Part shown: piece after piece, positions 27,506 through 35,727 of the stretch
How the letters are laid out: the number at the start of each line of letters is the position of its first letter
Numbering within the stretch: the first letter of the stretch is position 1
Origin: Clostridia bacterium
GTDB lineage: Bacteria; Bacillota; Clostridia; Lachnospirales; Lachnospiraceae
NCBI GenBank assembly: GCA_910574255.1
Contig: CAJTAK010000002.1
Span: 1-64,000 of the forward strand
Direction: 5' to 3'
Length of the DNA: 64,000 nucleotides
Program-made: the position numbers and the translations under genes
The notes under the pieces: model-generated
The model's input: only the letters and a program-made list of their open reading frames with translations
Told to the model about the DNA's origin: nothing
The model's database searches: none

Positions 27506-27554
27506 TTAAACGGTTCAATTGGATAAATCAGAATTGGCAGAGGAGGAAAAGACC

Positions 27555-28001
27555 GTGATAGAGCTAAATGCGTTTAAAAAGCTAATGGAGGAAAATGATG
27601 ACCGCCTGCCTCTTTTGACACTTGACGAATTTTTTGAGGGAAATACGGAGGAAGATTCCATTGCACCAAATGACTGTGACTTTGGACGCCCTTCCATTGC
27701 TGAAATATGGGAACTGATGCGGGAACTTGAGAAAAGGCCAGATATCGCATGGATTCGTATTGAACTGCACAATGACACGGAAATTACAGAGTATGATGGA
27801 AAAGAGAGATTGGTTCTTGCGGGAGAATCGCCTATAATATGTACCTCCCTTTCAGCACCAGAATTGGAAACACTTGCAAGATGCAAATGGCTGTGCTCGG
27901 GAGGGGCAGAGGAATGGGATGCATCTGCGATGGATTCCCTGTTTTCCTGCAGACCGCCTGTTCCTGATGGTTTTCATTGTTTTGCTATTGTGTGGGATTG
28001 A
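27555..28001 (+). CDS. Uncharacterised acidic protein
   Basis: 148 residues from GTG 27555 with GAGGAGG upstream; the frame is open from 27519 but the earlier TTG lacks a site. Soluble, acidic, no known motif; DIAWIRIELHNDTEITEYDG is the most strand-like part. Might be an immunity-type protein, but that is not supported beyond composition. Confidence 0.6.
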   Translation: MIELNAFKKLMEENDDRLPLLTLDEFFEGNTEEDSIAPNDCDFGRPSIAEIWELMRELEKRPDIAWIRIELHNDTEITEYDGKERLVLAGESPIICTSLSAPELETLARCKWLCSGGAEEWDASAMDSLFSCRPPVPDGFHCFAIVWD

Positions 28002-28008
28002 TAAATAC

Positions 28009-28259
28009 TCAGCAAAAATTCCACTTAGCCGGATAATCTGTCAAATCTGTTATTTGCCCCTCACGAATTCTTTGAACCAGCAACTTTGCATCCTCCTCAG
28101 TTTTACAGTATAATCGTATCCCTTTGTTACTTCCGGCAAGCATCAAATTTACATTATACTGAACCCCCTGGGATTTCTGGAACAAAATACCCTTGATACA
28201 CGAACATCCATTATCTCTTCATCTATCTTTACACGAACCTCTACAGAAACATCCCGCAT
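28009..28259 (-). pseudogene. Frameshifted small gene
   Basis: From ATG 28257-28259 (GGAGG 6 nt upstream) the frame reads MRDVSVEVRVKIDEEIMDVR, then protein sequence resumes in another frame near 28185 (KGILFQKSQGVQYNVNLMLA ... KTEEDAKLLVQRIREG ... stop 28009). A single-base change would restore ~83 residues. A programmed shift is not suggested by any slippery sequence. Confidence 0.55.
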
Positions 28260-28419
28260 AAGTTCCTCCCCCTCCATATCCTCATTTATATATTTCCATT
28301 CTCTGCAATATATACGCTACAGTCAAATTCTATTAAAAATACAGCCCCCAAAAAAATATTATCCTCCCCCTCAGCCTATCACACAAAATACCAGGAAAGC
28401 CTTTCACCCACACCCCACA

Positions 28420-28671
28420 GGGGCCGCCGCAAAACAAGCCAGCAGACTTTTCCGATATCCAGTGTCCGGCTGTTCACGGACATGGTGTCTGATATGGACG
28501 GACAATGCCAAAACAAACCGCTCAAAAAAATCAAAATTCATTGTCCGTACAAAGCAGACGCCGTGTATGTGAACCGTCCGAACCGTTGTGATAAGGAGGG
28601 ACCCACAAGGTGGGAGGATTCCTTATTGCTGGGATATGGAAATGGCTGCCGGCTTGTTTTGCGACGGCCCC
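28420..28671 (-). other. Large structured 3' element after the exchanger gene, copy 1
   Basis: GGGGCCG (28420-28426) and GCAAAACAAGCC (28429-28440) pair with GGCTTGTTTTGC (28651-28662) and CGGCCCC (28665-28671). Inside are TTTCC/GGAAA with ATATCC/GGATAT, GTCCG/CGGAC, ACGGACAATG/CATTGTCCGT, and an AAGGA...TCCTT arm. GAACCGTCCGAAC (28571-28583) recurs in copy 2 at 40932-41032. It begins 16 nt after the minus-strand stop at 28687, so it would form the 3' end of that mRNA. Confidence 0.7.
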
Positions 28672-28686
28672 GTCCGTCCCCCCTTG

Positions 28687-29850
28687 CTACAAAAAGATCC
28701 CAATAAACTGACTGGCAAGCACCACCATAACAAGGGCAATGGGATAAGTAGCCGCATAAGCCGACGCCACATCATCCGTCTCCGTCACACGAATCAGCGT
28801 CCCAAGAGCCGGCGTACTAGTCATCCCGCCACAGATAGACCCAAGGGTATTAAAAATACTAAGCCTCAGCACTTTCGCCGCAAACACATACCCAAGCAGC
28901 ATAGGAATCAGCGTCATCAGCGCCCCATAGAAGAACAAAAGCGCCCCCTGCTCCTTTAAGATCTCCACAAACCCCGAACCGGCCTGGGACCCTGCCCCAA
29001 GCAGAAACAGCGCAAGGCCAAACTCCCGAAGACACTCCAAAACATGCTTCTCCACCTTAACACTTAAGCGGCCAATATGCCCAAAATGCCCCAAAATCAG
29101 CCCGGCAATCAAAGGCCCGCCGGAAGTCCCAAGGGCAAACACCGCACCTCCGGGCAAAGGAATCTCAATCTTCGCCAGAATAATCCCAAAAGCAATCGCC
29201 AAAGAAAACGGGAAAAATCCCATACTATCCGCATAAAACAGCTCTTCCTTCTTCGTCTTATGATACTCCTCTTCCTCCACATTCGCCGCAGCCTCATACT
29301 TGGCACGCTCCTTTGCCATATCAACCTTCAAAAGCTTTGGCACAAGCTGAACAAAAAGAACCACCCCAATAACGCCGAAAGGATAAGCAATCCCATATCC
29401 AACGGAAGCCGCCTCAGACCCCGTAGCCTCCAGAGCCGCCGCAAGCCCCGGCGTACTGGTAAGAGCTCCGGTCATCATCCCAAGGCTGATATCCACCGGC
29501 ACCCCAAAAACCGTAATCACAAACACACAAGTCAGAGCTCCGGCAGCAATCACAATAATCCCCAGCAAAATATAAGACGTGGCATTCAGCTTAAAATTCC
29601 GGAAAAACTTCGGTCCCGCAATGAATCCAACCGAAGTCACAAAGCAAATCAGCCCCAAGTTCTGCACCAAAGAAGGAATCTCCACTCCTAAATGACCGAA
29701 GACCAGGGCCACCAGCAAAATACCGGCGGTCCCCAGCTCCAGTCCGCAAATCTTAATACTGCCAATCAGATAACCGATAACGGCAATAAGAAATACCATC
29801 ATCAGCGTATTCGAAAATATATTCTCCTGAAACCAAGTAACCAGTCCCAT
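28687..29850 (-). CDS. AAEx-family (aspartate:alanine exchanger-type) dicarboxylate/amino-acid transporter
   Basis: 387 residues from ATG 29848-29850 with AAGGGGAG upstream. Two repeated Asp-Al_Ex domains (~5-170 and ~215-385), each with ~5 helices; the conserved GALTSTPGLAAAL and GGMTSTPALGTL repeat motifs are present. The central TrkA_C domains are reduced to a charged ~40-residue loop. AspT exchanges aspartate for alanine and SucE exports succinate within this family. The position at the end of the fumarate-reductase operon favours succinate export or aspartate/succinate exchange. Confidence 0.88.
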   Translation of the reverse strand: MGLVTWFQENIFSNTLMMVFLIAVIGYLIGSIKICGLELGTAGILLVALVFGHLGVEIPSLVQNLGLICFVTSVGFIAGPKFFRNFKLNATSYILLGIIVIAAGALTCVFVITVFGVPVDISLGMMTGALTSTPGLAAALEATGSEAASVGYGIAYPFGVIGVVLFVQLVPKLLKVDMAKERAKYEAAANVEEEEYHKTKKEELFYADSMGFFPFSLAIAFGIILAKIEIPLPGGAVFALGTSGGPLIAGLILGHFGHIGRLSVKVEKHVLECLREFGLALFLLGAGSQAGSGFVEILKEQGALLFFYGALMTLIPMLLGYVFAAKVLRLSIFNTLGSICGGMTSTPALGTLIRVTETDDVASAYAATYPIALVMVVLASQFIGIFL

Positions 29851-29879
29851 TACACACTCCCCTTCCAATTATCTCAATA

Positions 29880-29932
29880 GACAGCAAGCCAGACGCCCAT
29901 GTCACTGCACGGACATCTGGCCCTTGTCTCAT
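29880..29932 (-). terminator. Intercistronic stem-loop
   Basis: AGACA/TGTCT, GCCAGA/TCTGGC and ATGTC/GACAT nest in the gap between frdA and the exchanger gene. No U-run follows, so it may tune rather than end transcription. Confidence 0.4.
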
Positions 29933-29963
29933 AAGTAAAGTCTCACATCACGCCGCCCATATT

Positions 29964-31568
29964 TTATTTCGGCATACCAAAAGTATACTTAGGCAGAAGC
30001 AGCGGAGAAACCTCTCCCGTATGCAGATCCGCTTTCTCAAGCTCTCCTGCGTAAGCCTGAATGTGATCAAGGTTCATAGTTCCAAGAGTTACCTCTTTAC
30101 ACTTCGCCGCCGCAGCCTTACCCGCATTTCGGCCAAACACAATAATATCCAGCAGAGAATTACCCATGAGACGATTTCTTCCATGAATACCTCCCACAGC
30201 CTCACCTGCCACCAGAAGATTGGGAATCGCCTTGGTAAAGCCCTCACCGCCGATCTCCAGGCCGCCGTTCTGATAATGAAGCGTCGGATAAATGAGAATC
30301 GGCTGCTTTCTCATATCAATGCCATAATTCAAATACATCCTGAGCATAGCCGGAATCCGCTTCTCAATGGTTCCCTCGCCGTGAATCATCTCAATCATGG
30401 GCGTATCCAGCCAAATACCAAATCCGGTAGGTGTGGGCACACCCTTACCTCTCTCCTTGCACTCCCGAATAATAGAAGCCGCAGACACATCACGAGTTTC
30501 CAGAGGATGCATAAACGCCTCACCCTCCGCATTGATCAGCATAGCTCCCAGAGAACGCACTTTCTCCGTTACCAGAGCACCGAAGATCTGTGCCGGATAA
30601 GCAACGCCCGTAGGATGATACTGAATGGTATCCTGGTACAGCAAAGGAGCTCCTGCACGATAACCCATCACCAGACCATCTGCAGTTGCACCATAGTGGT
30701 TGGATGTGGGGAAATTCTGATAATGAAGCCGTCCCGCACCGCCGGTAGCAATAATCACCGTTTTCGCCTTTGCCACCTTGTACTCGCCCGTCTCCATATT
30801 TTGAAGCACGGCACCGGCCACCTGTCCCCTGTCATCCTTAATCAGCTCTACCGCCGCCGTAAAGTCCGCAATGGGAATCTGACGGTTCCACACCTCGTCA
30901 CGAAGCACTCGCATAATCTCCGCACCGGAATAATCCTTGCAGGCATGCATACGCTTTCTGGAGGTTCCGCCGCCGTGGGTGGTTACCATTCTGCCGTCCT
31001 TATCCTTGTCAAACATCACGCCCAGCTCGTTGAGCCATTTAATCGCATCGGGAGCCTCCATAACCAGACGGCGTAAGAGCTCCGGCCTTGCGGCAAAATG
31101 TCCGCCTCCAAAGGCATCCAGATAATGTCGCTCCGGAGAATCGTTCTCCTTATCTGCCGCCTGGATTCCGCCCTCGGCCATCATGGTATTGGCATCACCG
31201 ATACGAAGCTTTGTCACCATCATGACATTGGCTCCTGCCTCATGAGCCTCAATGGCTGCGGAGGAACCTGCGCCGCCGCCGCCGATAACCAGAACATCCA
31301 CGTCATAAGCCGCATGATTCAAGTCAATGGGCACATCCTTGATCCGGCTGTTGGAGTGTAACAGAGTTCCCAATTCAAAGGGCACTTTCTCACCCTTGTT
31401 GGGTCCTACTTTTAACTCCTGAAAGCCCTCCTGGCGATAATCAGGATGAAATTTGCGGAGAAGCTCATCTTTTTCCTCGGCCGTCATTCTTCTGGGCTCC
31501 ATGCCGATTCGCCCGGCTCTGGTAGCCTCTACCTTTTTAATGGATTCCAACATTTCTGCTGTAAACAT
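29964..31568 (-). CDS. frdA: Soluble fumarate reductase, flavoprotein subunit (TfrA/FrdA-like)
   Basis: 534 residues from ATG 31566-31568 with AGGAGG upstream. FAD loop GGGGAGSSAAIEAHEAG (~96-112). The usual covalent-flavin histidine motif (S/R-H-T) is IGDANTMMAEGG here, so FAD is probably non-covalent as in thiol:fumarate reductase and L-aspartate oxidase. Catalytic-domain landmarks include GGGTSRKRMHACKDYSG, QYHPTGVAYP and NRLMGNSLLDIIVFGR. It reduces fumarate to succinate in the cytosol; no membrane anchor subunits are encoded nearby. 13 nt follow frdB. Confidence 0.9.
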   Translation of the reverse strand: MFTAEMLESIKKVEATRAGRIGMEPRRMTAEEKDELLRKFHPDYRQEGFQELKVGPNKGEKVPFELGTLLHSNSRIKDVPIDLNHAAYDVDVLVIGGGGAGSSAAIEAHEAGANVMMVTKLRIGDANTMMAEGGIQAADKENDSPERHYLDAFGGGHFAARPELLRRLVMEAPDAIKWLNELGVMFDKDKDGRMVTTHGGGTSRKRMHACKDYSGAEIMRVLRDEVWNRQIPIADFTAAVELIKDDRGQVAGAVLQNMETGEYKVAKAKTVIIATGGAGRLHYQNFPTSNHYGATADGLVMGYRAGAPLLYQDTIQYHPTGVAYPAQIFGALVTEKVRSLGAMLINAEGEAFMHPLETRDVSAASIIRECKERGKGVPTPTGFGIWLDTPMIEMIHGEGTIEKRIPAMLRMYLNYGIDMRKQPILIYPTLHYQNGGLEIGGEGFTKAIPNLLVAGEAVGGIHGRNRLMGNSLLDIIVFGRNAGKAAAAKCKEVTLGTMNLDHIQAYAGELEKADLHTGEVSPLLLPKYTFGMPK

Positions 31569-31581
31569 ATGTGCTCCCCTC

Positions 31582-32256
31582 CTATTTCTCAATATCCCTG
31601 TTGTTGTAGAGTTCTTTCATTTCCTCAATGGGCTTTTGCATAACCTGCTCAATAAGGCTGTCAAACTCACCGCTGTTAATAGCCTCCACACGCTCGGCCA
31701 GGTGCTCGGACTTGGGAGCAATGTATTTTCCGGTAAGACGTCTTGCAAGCACGCCCACCATGGGGTGAGAAATACCTGCCGGACAGCGTGAGGTACAGAT
31801 GCCGCAGCCGATACAGTCAAAAGATTCCTCCGCACACTTCTCAAAATCGCCCCTCTGTGCGTATGCAATATACTGCATAACACTTAAGCTCTGGGGACAG
31901 CCCTTGGTACAGGCATTACAGCCGATACAGCTGTAGATCTCCGGATAAAGCTCCATCATAATCTTCTGCTTTGCCTCTACCTCATTGATATCATAATTTC
32001 TCTTATCCGTGGGGAAGAACGGCAGGGTTGCCACATACATTCCCTCCTGTACCTGGGTCTGGCATGCCAGACAGGTTTTCAGCTCGTTATTTCCCTTGAT
32101 TCTGTAAATGGTGGCACAGGCACCGCAGAATCCATGACGACAGCCGCAGCCCCGAACTAATTTATAGCCTGCATATTCCATTGCGGTCATAATGGTTAAT
32201 TCGGCCGGTACGGAATACTGTTTTCCAAAAAAATATACGTTTACCATTTCCTGCAT
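31582..32256 (-). CDS. frdB: Fumarate reductase iron-sulfur subunit
   Basis: 224 residues. A [2Fe-2S] domain (CGCRHGFCGACATI with LKTCLACQ) is followed by two CxxCxxCxxxCP motifs (CIGCNACTKGCP, CIGCGICTSRCP). Unlike methanogen TfrB it lacks a cysteine-rich CCG domain; HdrB elsewhere in the operon carries that function. It would wire an electron donor to FrdA. Start ATG 32256; the ribosome site (AGGA) is weak, and the preceding 182-nt gap is highly structured. Confidence 0.9.
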   Translation of the reverse strand: MQEMVNVYFFGKQYSVPAELTIMTAMEYAGYKLVRGCGCRHGFCGACATIYRIKGNNELKTCLACQTQVQEGMYVATLPFFPTDKRNYDINEVEAKQKIMMELYPEIYSCIGCNACTKGCPQSLSVMQYIAYAQRGDFEKCAEESFDCIGCGICTSRCPAGISHPMVGVLARRLTGKYIAPKSEHLAERVEAINSGEFDSLIEQVMQKPIEEMKELYNNRDIEK

Positions 32257-32340
32257 TTTATTTTTACCAGTCCTTTCTGTTTATTATCTAAATGCTGCCT
32301 TGTAGAGCACACCTCAATTTCGCTTCCGCTCCATTTCGGT

Positions 32341-32422
32341 TGGGGCATTCGCCCCATACAGACAAAAGCTAAATCATTGCCTTACATGCAAGCATGACGG
32401 CCATGCTTTACCTTTTGTCTGT
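32341..32422 (-). promoter_or_regulatory. Structured intercistronic region flxA-frdB
   Basis: TGGGGC/GCCCCA hairpin at 32341-32356; ACAGACAAAAG (32358-32368) pairs with CTTTTGTCTGT (32412-32422), enclosing GCATG (32392-32396)/CATGC (32402-32406). Possible mRNA processing or stability element that sets the frdAB to flx ratio. Confidence 0.5.
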
Positions 32423-32438
32423 GCGCTGCTCATTGCTG

Positions 32439-33293
32439 TCAATACTCCGGCGGCAGTTCATCTATCTCATCAAACCTGAATACCGGCCCATCCTTGCACA
32501 CATATTTAGATCCAATATTGCATCGTCCGCATTTTCCGATTCCGCACTTCATGCGAAGCTCCAGTGTGGTGTAAATCTGCTCCTTGGTAAAGCCCATCTC
32601 CGTAAGCCCCGCCAGTACGAATTTGATCATAATGGGCGGTCCGCAGACAAGAACTTTTTTGTCGGTGGTAAATCCAATCTCCTTTAAGTAGGAGGGAACA
32701 AAGCCCACATGGCCGTCCCAGCCCTCCTGCTCCCGGTCGATAGTCAGATATACATCCACGCCATCAGTCTTGCACCAAACCTGCTGAATCTCCTCTAACT
32801 GCACCAGATCGTCTGCAGAACGGGAGCCGTAGAGAATCTCCACCGTCCCGTAATTCTCCCGGTTATCCAGTACGTAGTTGATCACGGAGCGAAGAGGTGC
32901 AAGGCCGATTCCTCCGGCGATAAACAGAAGATTTTCTCCCTTAAGAGCCGTCTCCACCGGAAATGCATTTCCGTAGGGTCCTCTTACGGTAATCTCATCC
33001 CCCGGATTCATCCCGTGAAGCACATCCGTAAGACTTCCGCACCGCTTGATGGAAAATTCCTGAAATTCCTTGTTGGTTGGGGAGGAAGTAATGGAAAACA
33101 TAGCCTCTCCCACGCCAGGTACGGACACCATGGCACACTGGCCCGGCATATGCTCGAAAAGCTTCTTCCCGTCCCGTCCTACTACACGGAATGTCTTAAC
33201 ATCCGGGGTTTCGGTACGGATATCTGTAATAACGCCAATCATTGGAATCAGCATGTCACTTTTATGATTTCCTCCGCAGGTACACTCGCCCAT
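32439..33293 (-). CDS. flxA: FlxA-like NAD(P)H/FAD oxidoreductase
   Basis: 284 residues of the ferredoxin-reductase fold: FAD-binding barrel ~10-105, NAD-binding domain with IAGGIGLAPLRSVINY and VLVCGPPIMIKF. A C-terminal [2Fe-2S]-type motif CGIGKCGRCNIGSKYVC is typical of dihydroorotate-dehydrogenase electron-transfer and sulfhydrogenase gamma subunits. In FlxABCD-HdrABC it is the NADH entry point. It overlaps flxB by 1 nt. Confidence 0.9.
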   Translation of the reverse strand: MGECTCGGNHKSDMLIPMIGVITDIRTETPDVKTFRVVGRDGKKLFEHMPGQCAMVSVPGVGEAMFSITSSPTNKEFQEFSIKRCGSLTDVLHGMNPGDEITVRGPYGNAFPVETALKGENLLFIAGGIGLAPLRSVINYVLDNRENYGTVEILYGSRSADDLVQLEEIQQVWCKTDGVDVYLTIDREQEGWDGHVGFVPSYLKEIGFTTDKKVLVCGPPIMIKFVLAGLTEMGFTKEQIYTTLELRMKCGIGKCGRCNIGSKYVCKDGPVFRFDEIDELPPEY

Positions 33294-34315
33294 TACGCTT
33301 CACCTCCCAGTTTCTTAATCACCTTTACAATATTTAAAGAAGCCGGACATTTGCTCACACAGCGGCCGCAGCCCACGCAGGAGAACATGCCGTCGTTATT
33401 GGCCGGATAGTACACAAGCTTGTGCATAAAACGCTGGCGGAACCGCTGCATCTGACTGGTACGCATATTGCCGTGGGCCATCATGGTAAAGTCAGAGTAC
33501 ATGCAGGAATCCCAGCAGCGGTAACGCTGCACGCCGCTTCCCGTATTAAAGTCCTTGATATCGTAGCACTGACAGGTGGGGCACACAAAGGTACAGGTGC
33601 CGCAGGCCAGACAGGGCTGATACATTTCCTCCCACAGGGGAGAGTCAAACAGCTCCATGGTCTTTTCCGGGGTAAACCGGGAAAGGTCAAGATGGGAATA
33701 GGGAAGCTTTTCGATAATGGCCCGAATCTGCTTCTTCTCTTCCTCCACAGCCCCATCGTCCCCATCCGTAAATAGTGTCTTTACGCTATCGGTCAGAGCC
33801 TCGCCCTTTTCCGTCAAAGCTTTCCAGTAGAGCTCCTCACCTGCAAACCAGGTCGCCACATCCGCTGCCGGATTGGCCGCATCAATGCCGAACACCTTAC
33901 AAAAACAGGTCTCCTCCGGCTCATGGCAGGCAATGGCTACCACGGTGCCGTGCTCCCGGCGTGCCGCATAAAAGCTGTCCACCGGGTCATTTAAAAATAC
34001 ATTGTCCAGAACCTTTAAGCCCTGCACGTCACAGGCCCGCATGCCAAATACCACAAAAGGCTCATCCGTAAGCTTCGCCGGATCGATGGAAAGCTTTCCG
34101 TCCTCATTTTTACAGCTATATAAAGTCTCGCTCTGAGGGAAGAAACAGTCCTTGCCGGATTTCACGGTTTTCAGGGTATCCAGATCCACCTGCACCTCTT
34201 CGGTCCAGAGACCATAGTTGGTCTGATCGGCTTTCCGAATAGGAAGAAACAAATCCTGTGCCCCGGCCATTGCCGCAAATAATTCCGGCAGACGGTCTTT
34301 CTTTATCTGATACAT
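33293..34315 (-). CDS. flxB: FlxB-like 4Fe-4S dicluster protein
   Basis: 340 residues. An N-terminal domain like hydrogenase/sulfite-reductase A subunits (VVFGMRACDVQGLKVLDNVF) precedes two ferredoxin motifs, CLACGTCTFVCPTC and CVGCGRCVSKCP. It passes electrons between FlxA and the Hdr module. The start directly abuts the flxC stop. The B/C assignment follows gene order of the known flxABCD cluster. Confidence 0.82.
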   Translation of the reverse strand: MYQIKKDRLPELFAAMAGAQDLFLPIRKADQTNYGLWTEEVQVDLDTLKTVKSGKDCFFPQSETLYSCKNEDGKLSIDPAKLTDEPFVVFGMRACDVQGLKVLDNVFLNDPVDSFYAARREHGTVVAIACHEPEETCFCKVFGIDAANPAADVATWFAGEELYWKALTEKGEALTDSVKTLFTDGDDGAVEEEKKQIRAIIEKLPYSHLDLSRFTPEKTMELFDSPLWEEMYQPCLACGTCTFVCPTCQCYDIKDFNTGSGVQRYRCWDSCMYSDFTMMAHGNMRTSQMQRFRQRFMHKLVYYPANNDGMFSCVGCGRCVSKCPASLNIVKVIKKLGGEA

Positions 34316-35296
34316 TTAGTGCTTCCCTCCTCTCTCGGTGACAACACTCGGCTCCACGTCCTCGAACGTATAATCAGTAAGAGGTGCACGGCTGTCCGTA
34401 TCCTCCCCTGCCTGATAGGGTCCGTAGAACTCGTTGATATCCTTGATAAACTTCCGATTCAGGAGGTGAAGCGGAATTCCCTGGGGACATACCCGGCTGC
34501 ACTCGCCGCAGTCCGTGCACCGGCCCGCCACATGGAACGCCCGGATCACATGGAACATCTGCTCCTCAAAGGTATCCACATTGGCTTTCTGGGCCGAGTC
34601 AAACTTATTGCTGTCAAAGACACATTTTAAGCAGCTGCAGGCCGGACAGGCGTTCCGGCAGGCATTGCAGCGGATACACTTGGAAAGCTCATTCTGCCAG
34701 AATGCAAAACGCTCCTTTGGCGTCATGGCTTCCAGCTTCTCCACCATCTCAAAACGGTTGCCTTTGGGTCCGGCTTCCTCCCCCTCCTGGGCACCAATCA
34801 GTTCGTCGTACACCTGATGGGTCTTACCCTTGCAGACGGTACAGCGTTCCAACAGTGCGTCGTCAAAGGGGAATTCCTTTTCCCCGTAAATGGTCTGAAT
34901 CTTCAACATATCTCCATCCTGGGAAATGGACTCAATTCCCTTGATGCCTGCATTTTTAATCTTATCAATATCTAAAGTTCCCTTGCAGCCCACGCCGATG
35001 ATGTAGGTCTTTTCCCGGTTTACCCGGTGCTCCTTAATGAGCTGATTGAAGCTGTAGGTATCACAGGGCTTCAAGAATACCAGGGTATTTCCCTCCATTT
35101 TCCCTGCCTGGATCATATATTTGCTTAAGTTAGCTCCGCAGAAGCCGTCGTACACGAAGTCCGCTAATTCCTCCGGGCTGTTAAAGTAGGCAGGCTCCGG
35201 ATTGTAGCCCAGATCTCCCTGCCTCCATCCAAGAACACGTACCACGGTTCCGTCGGTAAGGAGTTCCTTTGCTCTCTCTACTAATCTTTCTTGCAT
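34316..35296 (-). CDS. flxC: FlxC-like 4Fe-4S protein
   Basis: 326 residues. An N-terminal FrhB/FdhB-like part (FLKPCDTYSFNQLIKEH, IIGVGCKGTLDIDK, CTVCKGKTHQVYDELIG) is followed by CIRCNACRNACPAC and CTDCGECSRVCP. It overlaps flxD by 16 nt, so translation is coupled. Confidence 0.82.
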   Translation of the reverse strand: MQERLVERAKELLTDGTVVRVLGWRQGDLGYNPEPAYFNSPEELADFVYDGFCGANLSKYMIQAGKMEGNTLVFLKPCDTYSFNQLIKEHRVNREKTYIIGVGCKGTLDIDKIKNAGIKGIESISQDGDMLKIQTIYGEKEFPFDDALLERCTVCKGKTHQVYDELIGAQEGEEAGPKGNRFEMVEKLEAMTPKERFAFWQNELSKCIRCNACRNACPACSCLKCVFDSNKFDSAQKANVDTFEEQMFHVIRAFHVAGRCTDCGECSRVCPQGIPLHLLNRKFIKDINEFYGPYQAGEDTDSRAPLTDYTFEDVEPSVVTERGGKH

Positions 35297-35727
35297 CGCA
35301 AATCCCCCAATCTCACATTTTCGCCCAGGGAATGAATCTTGGCTACAAACTCATTCATGGTGGTGGAGAACTTCACGCCCTCTGCTGCGGACACCCATTC
35401 CACACGGGTCCGGCCGTTTTCCACGCCAAGGTAATCCAGCATGGAGAACAGCAGGGTCATTCTTCTTCTCGCATAATAGTTGCCGGTTGTATAGTGGCAG
35501 TCTCCCGGATGGCAGCCGCACAGGATCACGCCGTCGGCTCCACGCTGAAACGCCCTTAAAATAAACATGGGATTTACACGGCAGGAGCAGGGCACACGGA
35601 TGATCTTCACGTCCGCCGGATAAGCAAGCCTGCTGCTGCCGGCCAGATCGGCTCCCGCATAACTGCACCAGTTACAGCAGAAAGCTACGATCTTAGGCCG
35701 AAATTCTTGTCTTTTTTCTACTTGCAT
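35281..35727 (-). CDS. flxD: FlxD/MvhD-like iron-sulfur subunit
   Basis: 148 residues from ATG 35725-35727 with GGAGGTGG upstream. The hydrogenase iron-sulfur subunit (MvhD) signature is complete: FCCNWCSYAGADLAG, RVPCSCRVNP and VILCGCHPGDCHY. MvhD binds a [2Fe-2S] centre that hands electrons to HdrA. It overlaps the hdrA stop by 10 nt. Confidence 0.92.
   Translation of the reverse strand: MQVEKRQEFRPKIVAFCCNWCSYAGADLAGSSRLAYPADVKIIRVPCSCRVNPMFILRAFQRGADGVILCGCHPGDCHYTTGNYYARRRMTLLFSMLDYLGVENGRTRVEWVSAAEGVKFSTTMNEFVAKIHSLGENVRLGDLRCKKD

Noticed and set aside
28420-28671. Group II intron or tRNA-like RNA
   Set aside because: No GUGYG start, no domain V-like hairpin and no reverse transcriptase; the fold does not match a cloverleaf.
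29077-29691. 204-codon plus-strand ORF opposite the exchanger
   Set aside because: Lysine/arginine/proline-rich antisense translation of membrane-protein codons.
30021-31076. 351-codon plus-strand ORF opposite frdA
   Set aside because: It is the antisense shadow of a clearly conserved flavoprotein gene, with His/Arg-rich composition and no ribosome site.
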